From Mesorhizobium sp. LMG 17147 (GTDB taxonomy: Bacteria; Pseudomonadota; Alphaproteobacteria; Rhizobiales; Rhizobiaceae): 64,000 bases of DNA. This document shows, one piece after another, positions 17,377 through 26,334 of the stretch. Positions within the stretch are counted from its first letter, which is position 1. The number at the start of each line of letters is the position of its first letter. The notes under the pieces are model-generated. The model was given only the letters and a program-made list of their open reading frames with translations, had not been told where the DNA came from and searched no databases. The DNA lies in the NCBI RefSeq assembly GCF_024297145.1, contig NZ_JANCTC010000001.1, positions 124,001-188,000 of the forward strand. The letters run 5' to 3'. Made by a program: the position numbers and the translations under genes.

Positions 17377-18024
17377 TCAGCGGGCCGCCGCCCGCTGCTC
17401 GAGCGAACGTGCGTATTGCGTCAGCGGGAAGCACATGACGAAGAAGATCAGCGCTACCAGCCCATAGACTTTGAACGGTTCGAAGGTCGCATTGTTGATC
17501 GCGTTGGATGTCCTCACCAACTCCTCGAAACCGATGATCGAGGTCAGCGCAGTCGACTTGATCAGCTGCACCAGGAAGCCGACGGTCGGCGCGCGGGTGA
17601 TCGAAAACGCCTGCGGCAGGATGATCAGCCTGAGCTCCTGCAGGTAGTGCAGGCCGAGGCTGGCGCCGGCGTCCCACTGGCCGCGCGGCAGCGCATCGAC
17701 GCCGCCGCGCCAGATCTCGGCGAGATAGGCGCTGGCGAAGAAGGTCAGGCCAAGCACCGCCGCGGTCCACGGCTCGATGCGCAAGCCAACCATCGGCAAG
17801 CCGAAGAACATCAGGAAGAGCTGCATCAGCAGCGGTGTGCCCTGGAAAAGCGCGATGTAGCCGGAGGCAAGCCGCCGCGCCCATTTATTTTTGGCGATCC
17901 GGAAGAACAGCACGATCATGCCGACCACGGCGCCGCCCATAAACGCAGCCAACGACAAGAGCACCGTCCAGCGCGCCGCCAGCAGCAGATTGCGCAGAAT
18001 GTCCCAGAAGGTGAATTCGATCAT
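17377..18024 (-). CDS. Polar amino-acid ABC transporter permease (second)
   Basis: A 215-residue HisM/GlnP-type permease with about five helices. The family ATPase-docking loop appears as LPRGQWDAGASLGLHYLQELRLIILPQA. The start overlaps the previous permease stop by four bases. It pairs with that permease as a heterodimer for a polar amino acid or related cationic or guanidino compound. No ATP-binding gene follows on the strand; the next gene is the convergent MATE gene. Confidence 0.9.
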   Translation of the reverse strand: MIEFTFWDILRNLLLAARWTVLLSLAAFMGGAVVGMIVLFFRIAKNKWARRLASGYIALFQGTPLLMQLFLMFFGLPMVGLRIEPWTAAVLGLTFFASAYLAEIWRGGVDALPRGQWDAGASLGLHYLQELRLIILPQAFSITRAPTVGFLVQLIKSTALTSIIGFEELVRTSNAINNATFEPFKVYGLVALIFFVMCFPLTQYARSLEQRAAAR

Positions 18025-18689
18025 GACACGCCGGCTCCAAGAAGCCGGCGGCCGCCGCCGACCAGCAGCCGGCGCAGCCCAATCGACAGGGCGAGATAGA
18101 CCATCGTCACCACGAAATAGGTCTCGAAAGCCCGGAACGTGCGCGCCTGCAGCATGTCGGCTTCATAGGTCAGCTCGCGCACCGCGATCTGCGACACCAC
18201 GGCGGATTCCAGCATCATGATGACGATCTGGCTGGTCAGCGCCGGATAGATCACCTTGAGCGCCTGCGGCAGCACGATCTTGATGAAGACCTGGCGCGGC
18301 CTGAGCCCAAGCGCCAGTGCCGCTTCCGTCTGCCCGGGCGGCACCGCGTCGAGCCCGGCGCCAACGATCTCGATCGTGTAGGCGGCCATGTTGAGCGTCA
18401 TCGCCAACATGGCTGCCAGCACCGGATCGAGCCTGACGCCGATGCTGGGCAGCCCGAAGAAGATGAAGAACAGCTGCACCAGGAACGGCGTGTTGCGGAT
18501 CACCTCGACATACCAGCCGATCGCCCGCTTGAGCAGCAGCGGACCGTTCCGCCGCCCTGCCGCGCCGAGGATGCTGAGCAACGTTCCCGCCAGCGTGGTC
18601 ACGGCGATCAGCAGGATCGTCGTGGCCGCGCCGCGCGCGATCGCCCCTGTCGCCCCGGCAAGCCAGCCGAAGTCGAGGCTATAGGTCAC
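18021..18689 (-). CDS. Polar amino-acid ABC transporter permease (first)
   Basis: A 222-residue permease of the same family. The docking loop is VPPGQTEAALALGLRPRQVFIKIVLPQA, a complete match to the EAA-like signature. It starts at GTG 18689 with an AAGGA that lies within the last codons of the binding-protein gene, six bases from its stop, implying coupled translation. An N-terminal FGWLAGATGAIARGAATTILL leads into helix 1. Confidence 0.9.
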   Translation of the reverse strand: MTYSLDFGWLAGATGAIARGAATTILLIAVTTLAGTLLSILGAAGRRNGPLLLKRAIGWYVEVIRNTPFLVQLFFIFFGLPSIGVRLDPVLAAMLAMTLNMAAYTIEIVGAGLDAVPPGQTEAALALGLRPRQVFIKIVLPQALKVIYPALTSQIVIMMLESAVVSQIAVRELTYEADMLQARTFRAFETYFVVTMVYLALSIGLRRLLVGGGRRLLGAGVS

Positions 18690-18695
18690 TGGCCG

Positions 18696-19505
18696 TCAAT
18701 CCTTGAGATTTGCGGGATCGAGCGGTGTCTTCAGCCAGGCCTTCGAGCTTTCGTCCAGTTTGCCGTCGGCCAGCATCTTGGCGACCGCATCATTGACCGC
18801 TTGTTTGAGGCGGTCTTCCTTCTTGTTGAGGCCGATATGCGAGGGCGAGGTGAGAAGCTGGAATTTCTGCTCCGGCTTCAGTTCCTCCTGGCGAGCCAGC
18901 ACCTGGGCGCCGACATCGTTGCCGACCACCATCAGTTGGGTCTGGCCCGAGATGAACGCTTGGATGACGGAATTATAGTTGTCGAAACGGCGGATGTCGG
19001 CCGAGGCGGGTGCCGCCTCGGTCAGCGAGGTGTCCTCCAGCGTGCCGCGATTGACGGCGATCGACTTGTCGGCAAGGTCTTCCTTGCCTTTGACCGAGAG
19101 TGCTGCCGGGCCGATGACGGCGATGTAGTAGGGTGCGTAGGCGGCGGCGAAATCGATCACCTGCTCACGCTCCTTGGAGTAGCCGACGCTCATCAGCAGG
19201 TCGACGCGCTTGTCGGTCAGGTACGGAATGCGGTTCTGGCCGGTCACGCTGACCAGATTGAGCTTGACCTTGAGCTGGTCGGCGATGGATTGCGCCACGT
19301 CGATGTCGTAGCCCTTGATGCTCATATCGGCGCTGGCCGAGGAGAAGGGCGGGAAGTCGGAAAAGATGCCGACATTGATGGCGCCGGCCTTGGCGATGTC
19401 GTCGATGGCGTCGGCATTGGCGGCCTGGGTGGTGAAAGCAAGACCGGTCGCGCCGAGCATCAGCACGGCGGCGATGGATGATTTGAGTTTCATGTGAAGT
19501 GTCAT
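18696..19505 (-). CDS. Polar amino-acid ABC transporter substrate-binding protein
   Basis: A periplasmic binding protein of solute-binding family 3. A Sec signal peptide (KSSIAAVLMLGATGLAFTTQA) leads to mature GAINVGIFSDFPPFSSAS. It retains the family D-x2-G-Y-D-I-D pocket segment (IKGYDIDVAQSIA) and SVGYSKEREQVIDFAAAY. Three ATGs lie close together. I use 19505, seven bases after AGGGG; 19511 abuts the ribosome site. It is the first gene of the importer and follows the ureohydrolase gene on the same strand, which hints at arginine, agmatine or another guanidino compound as ligand. Confidence 0.9.
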   Translation of the reverse strand: MTLHMKLKSSIAAVLMLGATGLAFTTQAANADAIDDIAKAGAINVGIFSDFPPFSSASADMSIKGYDIDVAQSIADQLKVKLNLVSVTGQNRIPYLTDKRVDLLMSVGYSKEREQVIDFAAAYAPYYIAVIGPAALSVKGKEDLADKSIAVNRGTLEDTSLTEAAPASADIRRFDNYNSVIQAFISGQTQLMVVGNDVGAQVLARQEELKPEQKFQLLTSPSHIGLNKKEDRLKQAVNDAVAKMLADGKLDESSKAWLKTPLDPANLKD

Positions 19506-19587
19506 TGTCATTCCCCTGCTGGAAGCTTGTTTGTTGAATGCAACCGCCGGCTCCAGCGCGGCGGTCGCCTTTGGATTCTCTAGTGAA

Positions 19588-19631
19588 CCATGATCTTTTC
19601 CGAAAACCGGTTCCCGCTTTCGGGATCATGG
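19588..19631. repeat. Palindromic intergenic repeat (CCATGATC...GATCATGG)
   Basis: CCATGATC (19588-19595) pairs with GATCATGG (19624-19631). The stem continues with CCGAAA/TTTCGG across a four-T bulge. The core TTTTCCGAAAACCGGTTCCC is that of a frequent rhizobial repeat. It lies between the ureohydrolase stop and the binding-protein start and could act as an mRNA boundary. Confidence 0.8.
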
Positions 19632-19640
19632 TCGAGCGTG

Positions 19641-20702
19641 TCAGCCCGCCCTGCCGGCGATTGCCGGGCTGAACACCATCAGGCTGAGGATCTCGAACAG
19701 CACCTGCGCGCCGGCATGCGCCGTGTTGGTGGTCGCGTCATATTGTGGCGCCACCTCGACGACGTCGCCGCCGACGATGTTGAGGCCCTTCAGGCCGCGC
19801 AGCAGCTCGAGCACTTCCCGCGTCGTCAGCCCGCCGACCTCCGGCGTGCCGGTGCCCGGTGCGAAGGCCGGATCGATGCTGTCGATATCGAAGGAGACAT
19901 AGGTCGGGCCGTCGCCGACTATCCTGCGCGCCTTCTCGATAATGGCGGGAATGCCGAGGCCGGTCACCTCTTCGGCATGCACTACGGTCATGCCGGACTC
20001 ATAGGTGAACTCCCACAGATATTCGGCCGAGCCGCGAATGCCGATCTGGATGGTGCGGCTCGGGTCGAGCACGCCGTCCAGCACCGCGTTGCGGAACGGC
20101 CCGCCATGGTGGAACTTGGTCATGTCGAACAGGCCGCTGGTATCGCAGTGGGCGTCGATATGGATCATGCCCACCGGCGCTTGTCTGCCGACAGCCTTCA
20201 GGATCGGGTGGCTGATCGAATGATCGCCGCCGACGGACAAGGGCAGGACGCCGGCGTCGACGATCTGGTTGGTGCGGCGTTCGATGTCGTCATGGCTGGT
20301 CTCCAGCCGGTAGCGGCTCTGGAACGGCACGTCGCCGATGTCGGCGACCTTCAGCTCATGCGTCGGCGCGCATTCCAGCACATGATTGTAGGGGCCGATG
20401 CGCTCGATGGCGCGCAACGCCCGTGGCCCGAAACGGGCGCCCGGCCGGTTAGTGACGCCAAGATCCATCGGCACGCCGATCATTGCCACCTGCAGATCGC
20501 CGAAATCCGGATTGTCGGCGGCGATTTCACGATAGGGCGCCGCGAGGAAGGTCGGGATGCCGGAATAGGGCGCCAGCCGCGTGCCGGTCTTGGAGAAGAT
20601 CTTGTCGGCGACACGCTGGAATTTCGGGTCGAACATTTCGCCGCCATGGCTCTCGCCATATTTGCGGCGCAACGCTTCGAGCTTGCCGCGGTCGTAACCC
20701 AT
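19641..20702 (-). CDS. Agmatinase-family ureohydrolase
   Basis: A 353-residue Mn-dependent ureohydrolase that releases urea from a guanidino substrate. All metal ligands are visible: H161 (GGDHS), D183, H185 and D187 (IDAHCDT), and D272 and D274 (FDIDSIDPA). A 60-residue N-terminal extension, longer than in short SpeB enzymes, resembles guanidinobutyrase/guanidinopropionase-type members. A GGAGG precedes the ATG. The co-directional amino-acid importer and divergent LysR gene suggest a substrate-inducible guanidino-compound pathway. The exact substrate is open: agmatine, 4-guanidinobutanoate and related compounds are candidates. The urea it makes could feed urease, whose accessory genes are at the start of this window. 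Confidence 0.9.
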   Translation of the reverse strand: MGYDRGKLEALRRKYGESHGGEMFDPKFQRVADKIFSKTGTRLAPYSGIPTFLAAPYREIAADNPDFGDLQVAMIGVPMDLGVTNRPGARFGPRALRAIERIGPYNHVLECAPTHELKVADIGDVPFQSRYRLETSHDDIERRTNQIVDAGVLPLSVGGDHSISHPILKAVGRQAPVGMIHIDAHCDTSGLFDMTKFHHGGPFRNAVLDGVLDPSRTIQIGIRGSAEYLWEFTYESGMTVVHAEEVTGLGIPAIIEKARRIVGDGPTYVSFDIDSIDPAFAPGTGTPEVGGLTTREVLELLRGLKGLNIVGGDVVEVAPQYDATTNTAHAGAQVLFEILSLMVFSPAIAGRAG

Positions 20703-20851
20703 GTCGGTCCTCCATGGCTGGTGCGGTGCGCGGGCGGCGGCCTCGATAGCCGCAGCGTTGGCTGCCTGCAGATTTCACGTCTTGATGCAATGCCTGGGCA
20801 AAGTGTCCTGTAGCTGCATTGAAAAATCAATTGATATTGTTAGGGTGTTCG

Positions 20852-20870
20852 CTGTGAGAAAATCTCACAG
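20852..20870. promoter_or_regulatory. Perfect dyad, candidate LysR operator
   Basis: CTGTGAGA (20852-20859), AAA, TCTCACAG (20863-20870) is a perfect 8-bp inverted repeat. It includes the LysR consensus T-N11-A (T20855 to A20867) with dyad symmetry. It lies 14 bases before the LysR start and within the divergent region to the ureohydrolase gene, as expected for an autoregulatory and activating site. Confidence 0.65.
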
Positions 20871-20884
20871 AGTTCAGGTTCCAA

Positions 20885-21859
20885 ATGGCCAAGCGTCTGC
20901 CACCGCTCAACCCGCTGCGCGCCTTCGAGGCGACGGCGCGCCATGCCTCACTGAGCAAGGCGGCGGCCGAGCTGAACGTCACCCACGGCGCCATCAGTCA
21001 TCAGATCAAGGCGCTCGAGCAATCATTGGGCGTCAAGCTGTTCGAGCGTGCCGGCCAGCGGGTGAAGCTGACGCCGCACGGCGCCGAGTTGCTGCCGGCG
21101 GTGTCGACCGCCTTCGACGGCATTGCCGCCGCCACGCAGCGCATGACACGGCCGGCCAGCACCGGCGCGCTGTCGGTATCGTGCGTGCCGGCTCTGCTGT
21201 TGCTGTGGATGATCCCGCGGCTGGGCAGCTTCACCTCGCAATATCCGGATATCAGGCTGACGCTGATCCCATCCAATGACGCCAAGGACGTCCGCGCCCC
21301 GCACATCGATGTCTGCGTGCACTATGGCGACGGCAGCTGGACCGACTGCTGGATGCGCAAATGGTCGGGTCTCGAACTGTTCCCGGTGGTCAGTCCGACG
21401 CTGATCAACAACCGCCCGATCCGCACCGTCCGCGACCTCACCGATCACGTCTTCCTGCATGGCGATGACGGCCGCGAATGGCACACCTGGCTGGCCGCCG
21501 CTGACGCACTGGACCTCGAGCGCGGCCGCCGCCATCATCTCGGCGATGCGCGCATGGCGACCGAGGCCGCGGTTCACGGCCATGGCGTGGCGCTCGGCGA
21601 TACGGTGACGGCAAGCGGACTGCTCGCCAGGGGTCTGCTTGTCGCCCCGTTCAGCCTTTCCGTGCCGGCGGTCGACGATTTCTACGTCGTCTGCCGCAAC
21701 GAGATGCGGTCGGCGCCGATCGTGCAATTGTTCATCGACTGGCTGTTTGCCGAGAAAGAGCAGGCCGACCGCCGCGCCGACGCGCCGGTGGCAGGTCGCA
21801 TCGGCATTCGCCGCAAGCGTCCAGCGCTCAAGGTGGTCGGCGCCAAGACCGCATCCTGA
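20885..21859 (+). CDS. LysR-family regulator, GcvA-like, divergent from the ureohydrolase
   Basis: A 324-residue LysR-type regulator. The N-terminal winged HTH begins LPPLNPLRAFEATARHASLSK and continues KAAAELNVTHGAISHQIKALE. The effector domain has the GcvA-type DVCVHYGDGSWTDC and ATEAAVHGHGVALGD segments. A basic C-terminal tail (GIRRKRPALKVV) extends beyond the usual end. It is divergent from the ureohydrolase gene over 182 bases that contain a perfect T-N11-A palindrome, so it is the likely regulator of that gene and perhaps of the importer. Confidence 0.92.
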   Translation: MAKRLPPLNPLRAFEATARHASLSKAAAELNVTHGAISHQIKALEQSLGVKLFERAGQRVKLTPHGAELLPAVSTAFDGIAAATQRMTRPASTGALSVSCVPALLLLWMIPRLGSFTSQYPDIRLTLIPSNDAKDVRAPHIDVCVHYGDGSWTDCWMRKWSGLELFPVVSPTLINNRPIRTVRDLTDHVFLHGDDGREWHTWLAAADALDLERGRRHHLGDARMATEAAVHGHGVALGDTVTASGLLARGLLVAPFSLSVPAVDDFYVVCRNEMRSAPIVQLFIDWLFAEKEQADRRADAPVAGRIGIRRKRPALKVVGAKTAS

Positions 21860-21967
21860 GGCCGAAACTGCCGCAGGCGCCGCTCGCCGCAGGGGCTTCT
21901 TTTTGTCGGGCCAGCCCGCAAAGCGGGAGGCGCATTCAAAAATTCGATGCTAAGAGGCATTTGGAGT

Positions 21968-22006
21968 AATTCCAGGAAAGTGCGCAGCGGTTTTCCATCC
22001 GGAATT
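21968..22006. repeat. Palindromic intergenic repeat (AATTCC...GGAATT)
   Basis: Outer arms AATTCC (21968-21973) and GGAATT (22001-22006), and inner arms GGAAA (21975-21979) and TTTCC (21992-21996), give a two-step hairpin. The centre GTGCGCAGCGGTTTT matches the centre of the repeat at 3589-3637. It lies 45 bases before pncB. Confidence 0.8.
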
Positions 22007-22050
22007 GCGATAGACAAAAGCTAGAGCGAGCAGCGAAGGCGCATTGAGCG

Positions 22051-23355
22051 ATGGCAAAGACCGATATAGCGCGGCGCGTCTACAACCACACCTGGAAGCT
22101 CGACCCGATCGTCCGTAGCTTGCTCGACACCGATTTCTACAAGCTTCTGATGCTGCAGATGATCTGGGGCATGTATCCCAAGGTCGACGCCACCTTCTCG
22201 CTGATCAACCGAACCACCTCGGTCCGCCTTGCCGAGGAGATCGATGAGACGGAGCTGCGCGAGCAGCTCGACCATGCCCGCACCTTGCGCTTCTCGAAGA
22301 AAGAGATGATCTGGCTCGGCGGCAACACTTTCTATGGCCGCAAGCAGATCTTCGAACCGGAATTCCTCGCCTGGCTGGAAAATTTCCGGCTGCCCGAATA
22401 CGAGCTTTCCAAGCGCGACGGCCAATACGAACTCGCCTTCAGCGGCCCGTGGATGTACACGACGCTGTGGGAGATCCCGGCGCTGGCAATTATCAATGAA
22501 CTTCGATCTCGCGCGGCCATGCGAGCGTTCGGGCCGTTCGCGCTCGACGTGCTCTATGCCCGCGCCAAGGCCAAGATGTGGGCCAAGACTGAGCGGCTGA
22601 AGGCGCTGCCCGGCATCCGCATCTCGGATTTCGGCACCCGCCGCCGCCATTCTTTCCTGTGGCAGCGCTGGTGCGTCGAAGCGTTGAAGGAGGGCATCGG
22701 CGAGGCCTTCACCGGTACCTCCAATGTGCTGCTCGCCATGGACAACGATCTCGAGGCGCTCGGCACCAACGCGCATGAACTGCCGATGGTGTTCGCCGCG
22801 CTCACCAATTCGGAAAAGGAATTGAAACAGTCGCCCTACAACGTGCTGCAGGACTGGCAGCGCTACTACGGCGGTAACTTGCTTATCGTACTGCCGGACA
22901 CCTTCGGCACCGCGGCGTTCCTGCGCGATGCACCGGACTGGGTCGCCGACTGGACCGGCTTCCGCCCCGACAGCGCGCCGCCGATCGAAGGCGGCGAGAA
23001 GATCATTTCCTGGTGGCGCGAAAAGGGCAAGGACCCCAAGCAGAAGCTGCTCATCTTCTCGGATGGGCTAGAGGTCGAGACCATCGAGGAGACCTACCGC
23101 CACTTCCGCGGCAAGGTGCGCATGTCCTTCGGTTGGGGTACCAACCTGACCAATGATTTCGAGGGCTGCGCGCCGACCGAGACCAACCGGCTAGACGCCA
23201 TCTCGCTGGTCTGCAAGGTCACCGAAGCCAACGGCAGGCCGGCGGTCAAGCTTTCCGACAATCCGGCCAAGTCGACCGGCGACGAGAAAGAGATCGAGCG
23301 CTATTTGCGGATATTCGGCCAGAAGGATCGCGTGGAGCAACTGGTGAAAGTGTGA
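22051..23355 (+). CDS. pncB: Nicotinate phosphoribosyltransferase
   Basis: A 434-residue cytoplasmic enzyme making nicotinate mononucleotide from nicotinate and PRPP in the Preiss-Handler NAD salvage pathway. Family signatures include [18 protein letters not shown] near the N-terminus, the substrate-binding [21 protein letters not shown], and the phosphate-binding [10 protein letters not shown] near the C-terminus. Its length agrees with proteobacterial PncB. It appears to be a single gene preceded by a repeat. Nicotinamidase is encoded 8 kb downstream. Confidence 0.96.
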   Translation: MAKTDIARRVYNHTWKLDPIVRSLLDTDFYKLLMLQMIWGMYPKVDATFSLINRTTSVRLAEEIDETELREQLDHARTLRFSKKEMIWLGGNTFYGRKQIFEPEFLAWLENFRLPEYELSKRDGQYELAFSGPWMYTTLWEIPALAIINELRSRAAMRAFGPFALDVLYARAKAKMWAKTERLKALPGIRISDFGTRRRHSFLWQRWCVEALKEGIGEAFTGTSNVLLAMDNDLEALGTNAHELPMVFAALTNSEKELKQSPYNVLQDWQRYYGGNLLIVLPDTFGTAAFLRDAPDWVADWTGFRPDSAPPIEGGEKIISWWREKGKDPKQKLLIFSDGLEVETIEETYRHFRGKVRMSFGWGTNLTNDFEGCAPTETNRLDAISLVCKVTEANGRPAVKLSDNPAKSTGDEKEIERYLRIFGQKDRVEQLVKV

Positions 23356-23377
23356 GGTGGGGGGACTCTTGCGTAGT

Positions 23378-24835
23378 ATGAGTTCCTTGGCGCCCCCCTC
23401 TGTCCTGTCCGGCAGGACAGAGGGGGGCGCCGTAGAGCCCTGTCGTTACAGTCTAGCTCTCGTCGTTGTTGCCTTTGCATTCTCGCCCACTCCCGCCTTC
23501 GCCCACGCCTCCGACCGCGGCCACGTCCTGCTGCTTCCCACCGGTTACTACGTCGTGGGTGGCGCGCTCGCCGTTGCCGCCAGCTTCCTGATCCTCGCTC
23601 TACTCCCGCCGGACTCCCTCGACCGCTTCTGGCGCAAACGCCTGCCGCTTTTCGCCTTCGGCGACGGCGCGCGAACTGCCGTCAGCCTGGTATCCTTTGC
23701 CGGCTTTGCAATTCTGATTGCCGCCGGCCTGTTCGGCAGCCGCGATCCGCTCTCCAATCCGCTGCCGCTGACCGTATGGACATTGCTCTGGGTTGGCCTG
23801 GCTCTGTTGCAGGGGCTCGCCGGCGATCTCTGGTCGTGGGCCAATCCGTGGTACGGGCCGTGCCGCGTCGTCTCGCACCTGTTCGGCAGATCGCAGCCGC
23901 AGTTGCTCCCCCAGTGGCTCGGCTATTGGCCGGCTTTCGTGCTGTTCTTCGCCTTCGCCTGGTTCGAGCTGATCGACCCTGCGCCCGACGATCCGGCGCG
24001 GCTGGCCTGGGCCGCCGGCGCCTATTGGCTGCTGAGCTTTGCCGCCATGCAGGTCTTCGGATACCGCGACTGGAGCCTGCGCGGTGAGTTCCTGACGGTG
24101 TTCTTTTCCATGGTAGCGCACTTCTCCATCGTCGAGCGTAACGGGGACGGCGGGCTCAAACTCTGCTGGCCGGGTGCCAAGCTGCTCGGTGCCGCGCCGC
24201 TACCGCTCAGCGGCGTCGCTTTCCTGCTGCTTGCGCTGTCATCTGTGTCCTTCGACGGCCTGTCGAAAACTTTCTTCTGGCTAGGCTGGTTCGACATCAA
24301 TCCGCTGGAGTTTCCTGGACGCACCGCTTTGATCGGCATCGGCAGTTTCGGCCTTGCGCTGAGCTTTGCCGTGCTTGCGGCGGTGTTCGCGCTCGCCGTC
24401 TTTCTTGGCCAGCACCTTGCCGGCAGCAAGCATTCGCTCGGTCACGCCGTCGGGCTTTTGGTCTGGTCGATCGTACCGATCGCGCTCGCCTACCACTTCG
24501 CGCATTATCTGACGGCGCTGCTGGTCGACGGCCAATATGCGATTGCCGCTCTTTCCGACCCGTTTGCGCTGGGCTGGAACCTGTTCGGTACCGCCGACAT
24601 GTCAATTGAAGCCGGCGTTGTCGCCGGCGCCGGCTCGGCGTGGTGGCTGTGGAACCTCCAGGCCGGCGTCATCATTGCCGGCCACATGCTTGCAGTGCTT
24701 GTCGCTCATGGCTTGGCCTGGCGGCTGCATCCCGTTCCGGCTCGCGCCGCGCTCAGCCAGTTCCCGCTCACCGTGCTGATGATCGCCTATACCGTCCTCG
24801 GCCTATGGCTGCTTGCGACGCCGAGCGCCGGATAA
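23378..24835 (+). CDS. Polytopic membrane protein with a repeat-derived N-terminus, unknown function
   Basis: A protein of about 485 residues with a signal-like first helix (YSLALVVVAFAFSPTPAFAHA) and roughly a dozen further hydrophobic segments. Short motifs such as LQGLAGDLWSWANPWYG, LGWFDINPLEFPGR and AYHFAHYLTALLVDGQYAIA suggest a conserved family, but I do not recognise a characterised one. The likely ATG at 23378 has a G-rich ribosome site (GAGGTGGGGGG). The codons after it run straight through the 43-bp palindrome at 23389-23431, and no start codon exists between the palindrome and the first helix. The true start is therefore uncertain. Confidence 0.7.
   Translation: MSSLAPPSVLSGRTEGGAVEPCRYSLALVVVAFAFSPTPAFAHASDRGHVLLLPTGYYVVGGALAVAASFLILALLPPDSLDRFWRKRLPLFAFGDGARTAVSLVSFAGFAILIAAGLFGSRDPLSNPLPLTVWTLLWVGLALLQGLAGDLWSWANPWYGPCRVVSHLFGRSQPQLLPQWLGYWPAFVLFFAFAWFELIDPAPDDPARLAWAAGAYWLLSFAAMQVFGYRDWSLRGEFLTVFFSMVAHFSIVERNGDGGLKLCWPGAKLLGAAPLPLSGVAFLLLALSSVSFDGLSKTFFWLGWFDINPLEFPGRTALIGIGSFGLALSFAVLAAVFALAVFLGQHLAGSKHSLGHAVGLLVWSIVPIALAYHFAHYLTALLVDGQYAIAALSDPFALGWNLFGTADMSIEAGVVAGAGSAWWLWNLQAGVIIAGHMLAVLVAHGLAWRLHPVPARAALSQFPLTVLMIAYTVLGLWLLATPSAG
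23389..23431. repeat. Perfect 19-bp palindrome with 5-base loop, inside coding sequence
   Basis: The 19-bp arms at 23389-23407 and 23413-23431 are exact reverse complements around TCCGG. The core CCCCCCTCTG..CCTG is shared with the element at 26335-26381, so this is one repeat family. Here it lies just downstream of the only plausible ATG and would be translated as APPSVLSGRTEGGA. Confidence 0.9.
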
Positions 24836-24996
24836 ACGAGGTGCGCGATGGCCGTCAATCGAACCTTGGGGAAAGCTCGCTTGCCACGTCAGAGCTTTGG
24901 TGATTTAGTTTGTACACATGCAATTTTCGGCCCTCTTAACAAGAGTGGCCTGCCTGCGACAGCCATTGGTCAAAGCTCAAAACAAGGGGAACTGCC

Positions 24997-26301
24997 GTGA
25001 CTGACAAGAATGGGTTTTTCGATCTCTCCAGATCCGCTCTCACCCGCCGCACGGCGCTGAAGGGCCTTGCCGCCGGCGCCGGTCTTGCCGTCGCGCCGGG
25101 TTTCGTGCGTTACAGCCAGGCGCAGAGCTCGGCGCCGATCAAGATCGGCTTTCAATCGCACCGCACCGGCATCGGCGCCGCCTATGGCCGCTGGTACGAG
25201 AAGACCACGGCCGCTGCCGTCAAGGCTATCAACGATGCTGGCGGCATCAACGGCCGGCCGGTCGAGGTGATCATCGAGGATGACGGCACCGATCCCGGCC
25301 GGGGCGCCGAAGTCGTCGGCAAGTTCGCCTCCCAGCACAAGACCGACATCGTCTACGGCACGCTGTTTTCGCATGTCGTCATCGGCTCGGCGCCGGCCGC
25401 CGGTGAGGCCAAGATGCCCTATTTCGTCGTTAGCGAAGGCCACCACGTCGCGTCGACCAAGTTGAACCGCTACGTCTTCCAGCCCGGCATCACCGATGTG
25501 AAGAGCCAGATCCAGTCGATGGCGCCGTGGATTGCCGCCAATGCCGGCAAGAAGGTGACGCAGATATTTCCCGATTTCGCCTTCGGCTACGACCATCGCG
25601 ACTACCTGCCGCCGGCCCTGAAGGCGCAAGGCGCCGAGGTCATCGCCCAGATCGCCATCCCCCCGACGGAATCCTCCTTCACCAAATATTTCCCGCAGAT
25701 CCCCGCGGAGACCGAGGTGATCTACCACGTCATGGTCGGCCCGGCGGTGCTCACCTTCGTCAAGGAGCTCGGCGAGTTCTACGGCTCCAATCGGCCACAA
25801 TTGTTCGGCTTCATCGATTCGCTCGAAGCTACCGACATCAACAGCCCCGGCCTCGAATTCCTTGACGGCAGCCATTTCTGGGAAGGTTCGCCGCGCTACG
25901 CGCAGCCTGATGATTCCCCCGCGCAGAAGGCCTACCGCGCCGCCGTCGGCATCGACGACAATGGTGCCGCCGTCGGCGACCCCAAGGACGTCTCCACCGC
26001 CGCGCATATGTTCGGCTGCTGGGAAACGCTCTACGTCGTCAAGAAGGCGATGGAAGACGCCGGCTACAGGGGCCCGGAAGACCGCGCCAAGCTGGTCGAG
26101 GCGACCGAGGCATTGACCGAGTTCGCCGAAGGGCCCGAGCATCCGCAGGGGCCGAAAACCTTCAACGGCAAGATCCACCAGTGTTTTGGCATCCAGAACA
26201 TCTCCAAGGTCGAAGGCGGCCGGCTGAATGTCGTCCACAAGACCAAGATCGAGGACGGCCTCTACGAGCCGGAAGGGAATTACACGACGCAGGCGCTGTG
26301 A
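24997..26301 (+). CDS. Branched-chain/amide-type ABC transporter substrate-binding protein (Tat-exported)
   Basis: A 434-residue periplasmic binding protein of the Leu/Ile/Val-binding (family 4/5) type. The N-terminus carries a twin-arginine signal (TRRTALKGLAAGAGLAVAPG), so it is probably exported folded. Mature domains show IKIGFQSHRTGIGAAYGRW and VEVIIEDDGTDPGRGAEV. The start is GTG 24997 with AAGGGGA at 24984-24990. It heads a complete binding protein, permease, permease, ATPase, ATPase operon. The ligand cannot be read from sequence. Such proteins bind amino acids, urea, amides and aromatic acids, and the proximity to an N-heterocycle operon is suggestive. Confidence 0.9.
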   Translation: MTDKNGFFDLSRSALTRRTALKGLAAGAGLAVAPGFVRYSQAQSSAPIKIGFQSHRTGIGAAYGRWYEKTTAAAVKAINDAGGINGRPVEVIIEDDGTDPGRGAEVVGKFASQHKTDIVYGTLFSHVVIGSAPAAGEAKMPYFVVSEGHHVASTKLNRYVFQPGITDVKSQIQSMAPWIAANAGKKVTQIFPDFAFGYDHRDYLPPALKAQGAEVIAQIAIPPTESSFTKYFPQIPAETEVIYHVMVGPAVLTFVKELGEFYGSNRPQLFGFIDSLEATDINSPGLEFLDGSHFWEGSPRYAQPDDSPAQKAYRAAVGIDDNGAAVGDPKDVSTAAHMFGCWETLYVVKKAMEDAGYRGPEDRAKLVEATEALTEFAEGPEHPQGPKTFNGKIHQCFGIQNISKVEGGRLNVVHKTKIEDGLYEPEGNYTTQAL

Positions 26302-26334
26302 GCTTGGCTGCCGCAGCAAGCGTGAGCGCCAAGA

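Noticed and set aside
15839..17884. 681-codon minus-strand ORF opposite the MATE gene
   Set aside because: It is antisense to a clear membrane transporter gene, has low-complexity Gln/Arg/His-rich translation and no family motif. GC-rich DNA yields many such shadows.
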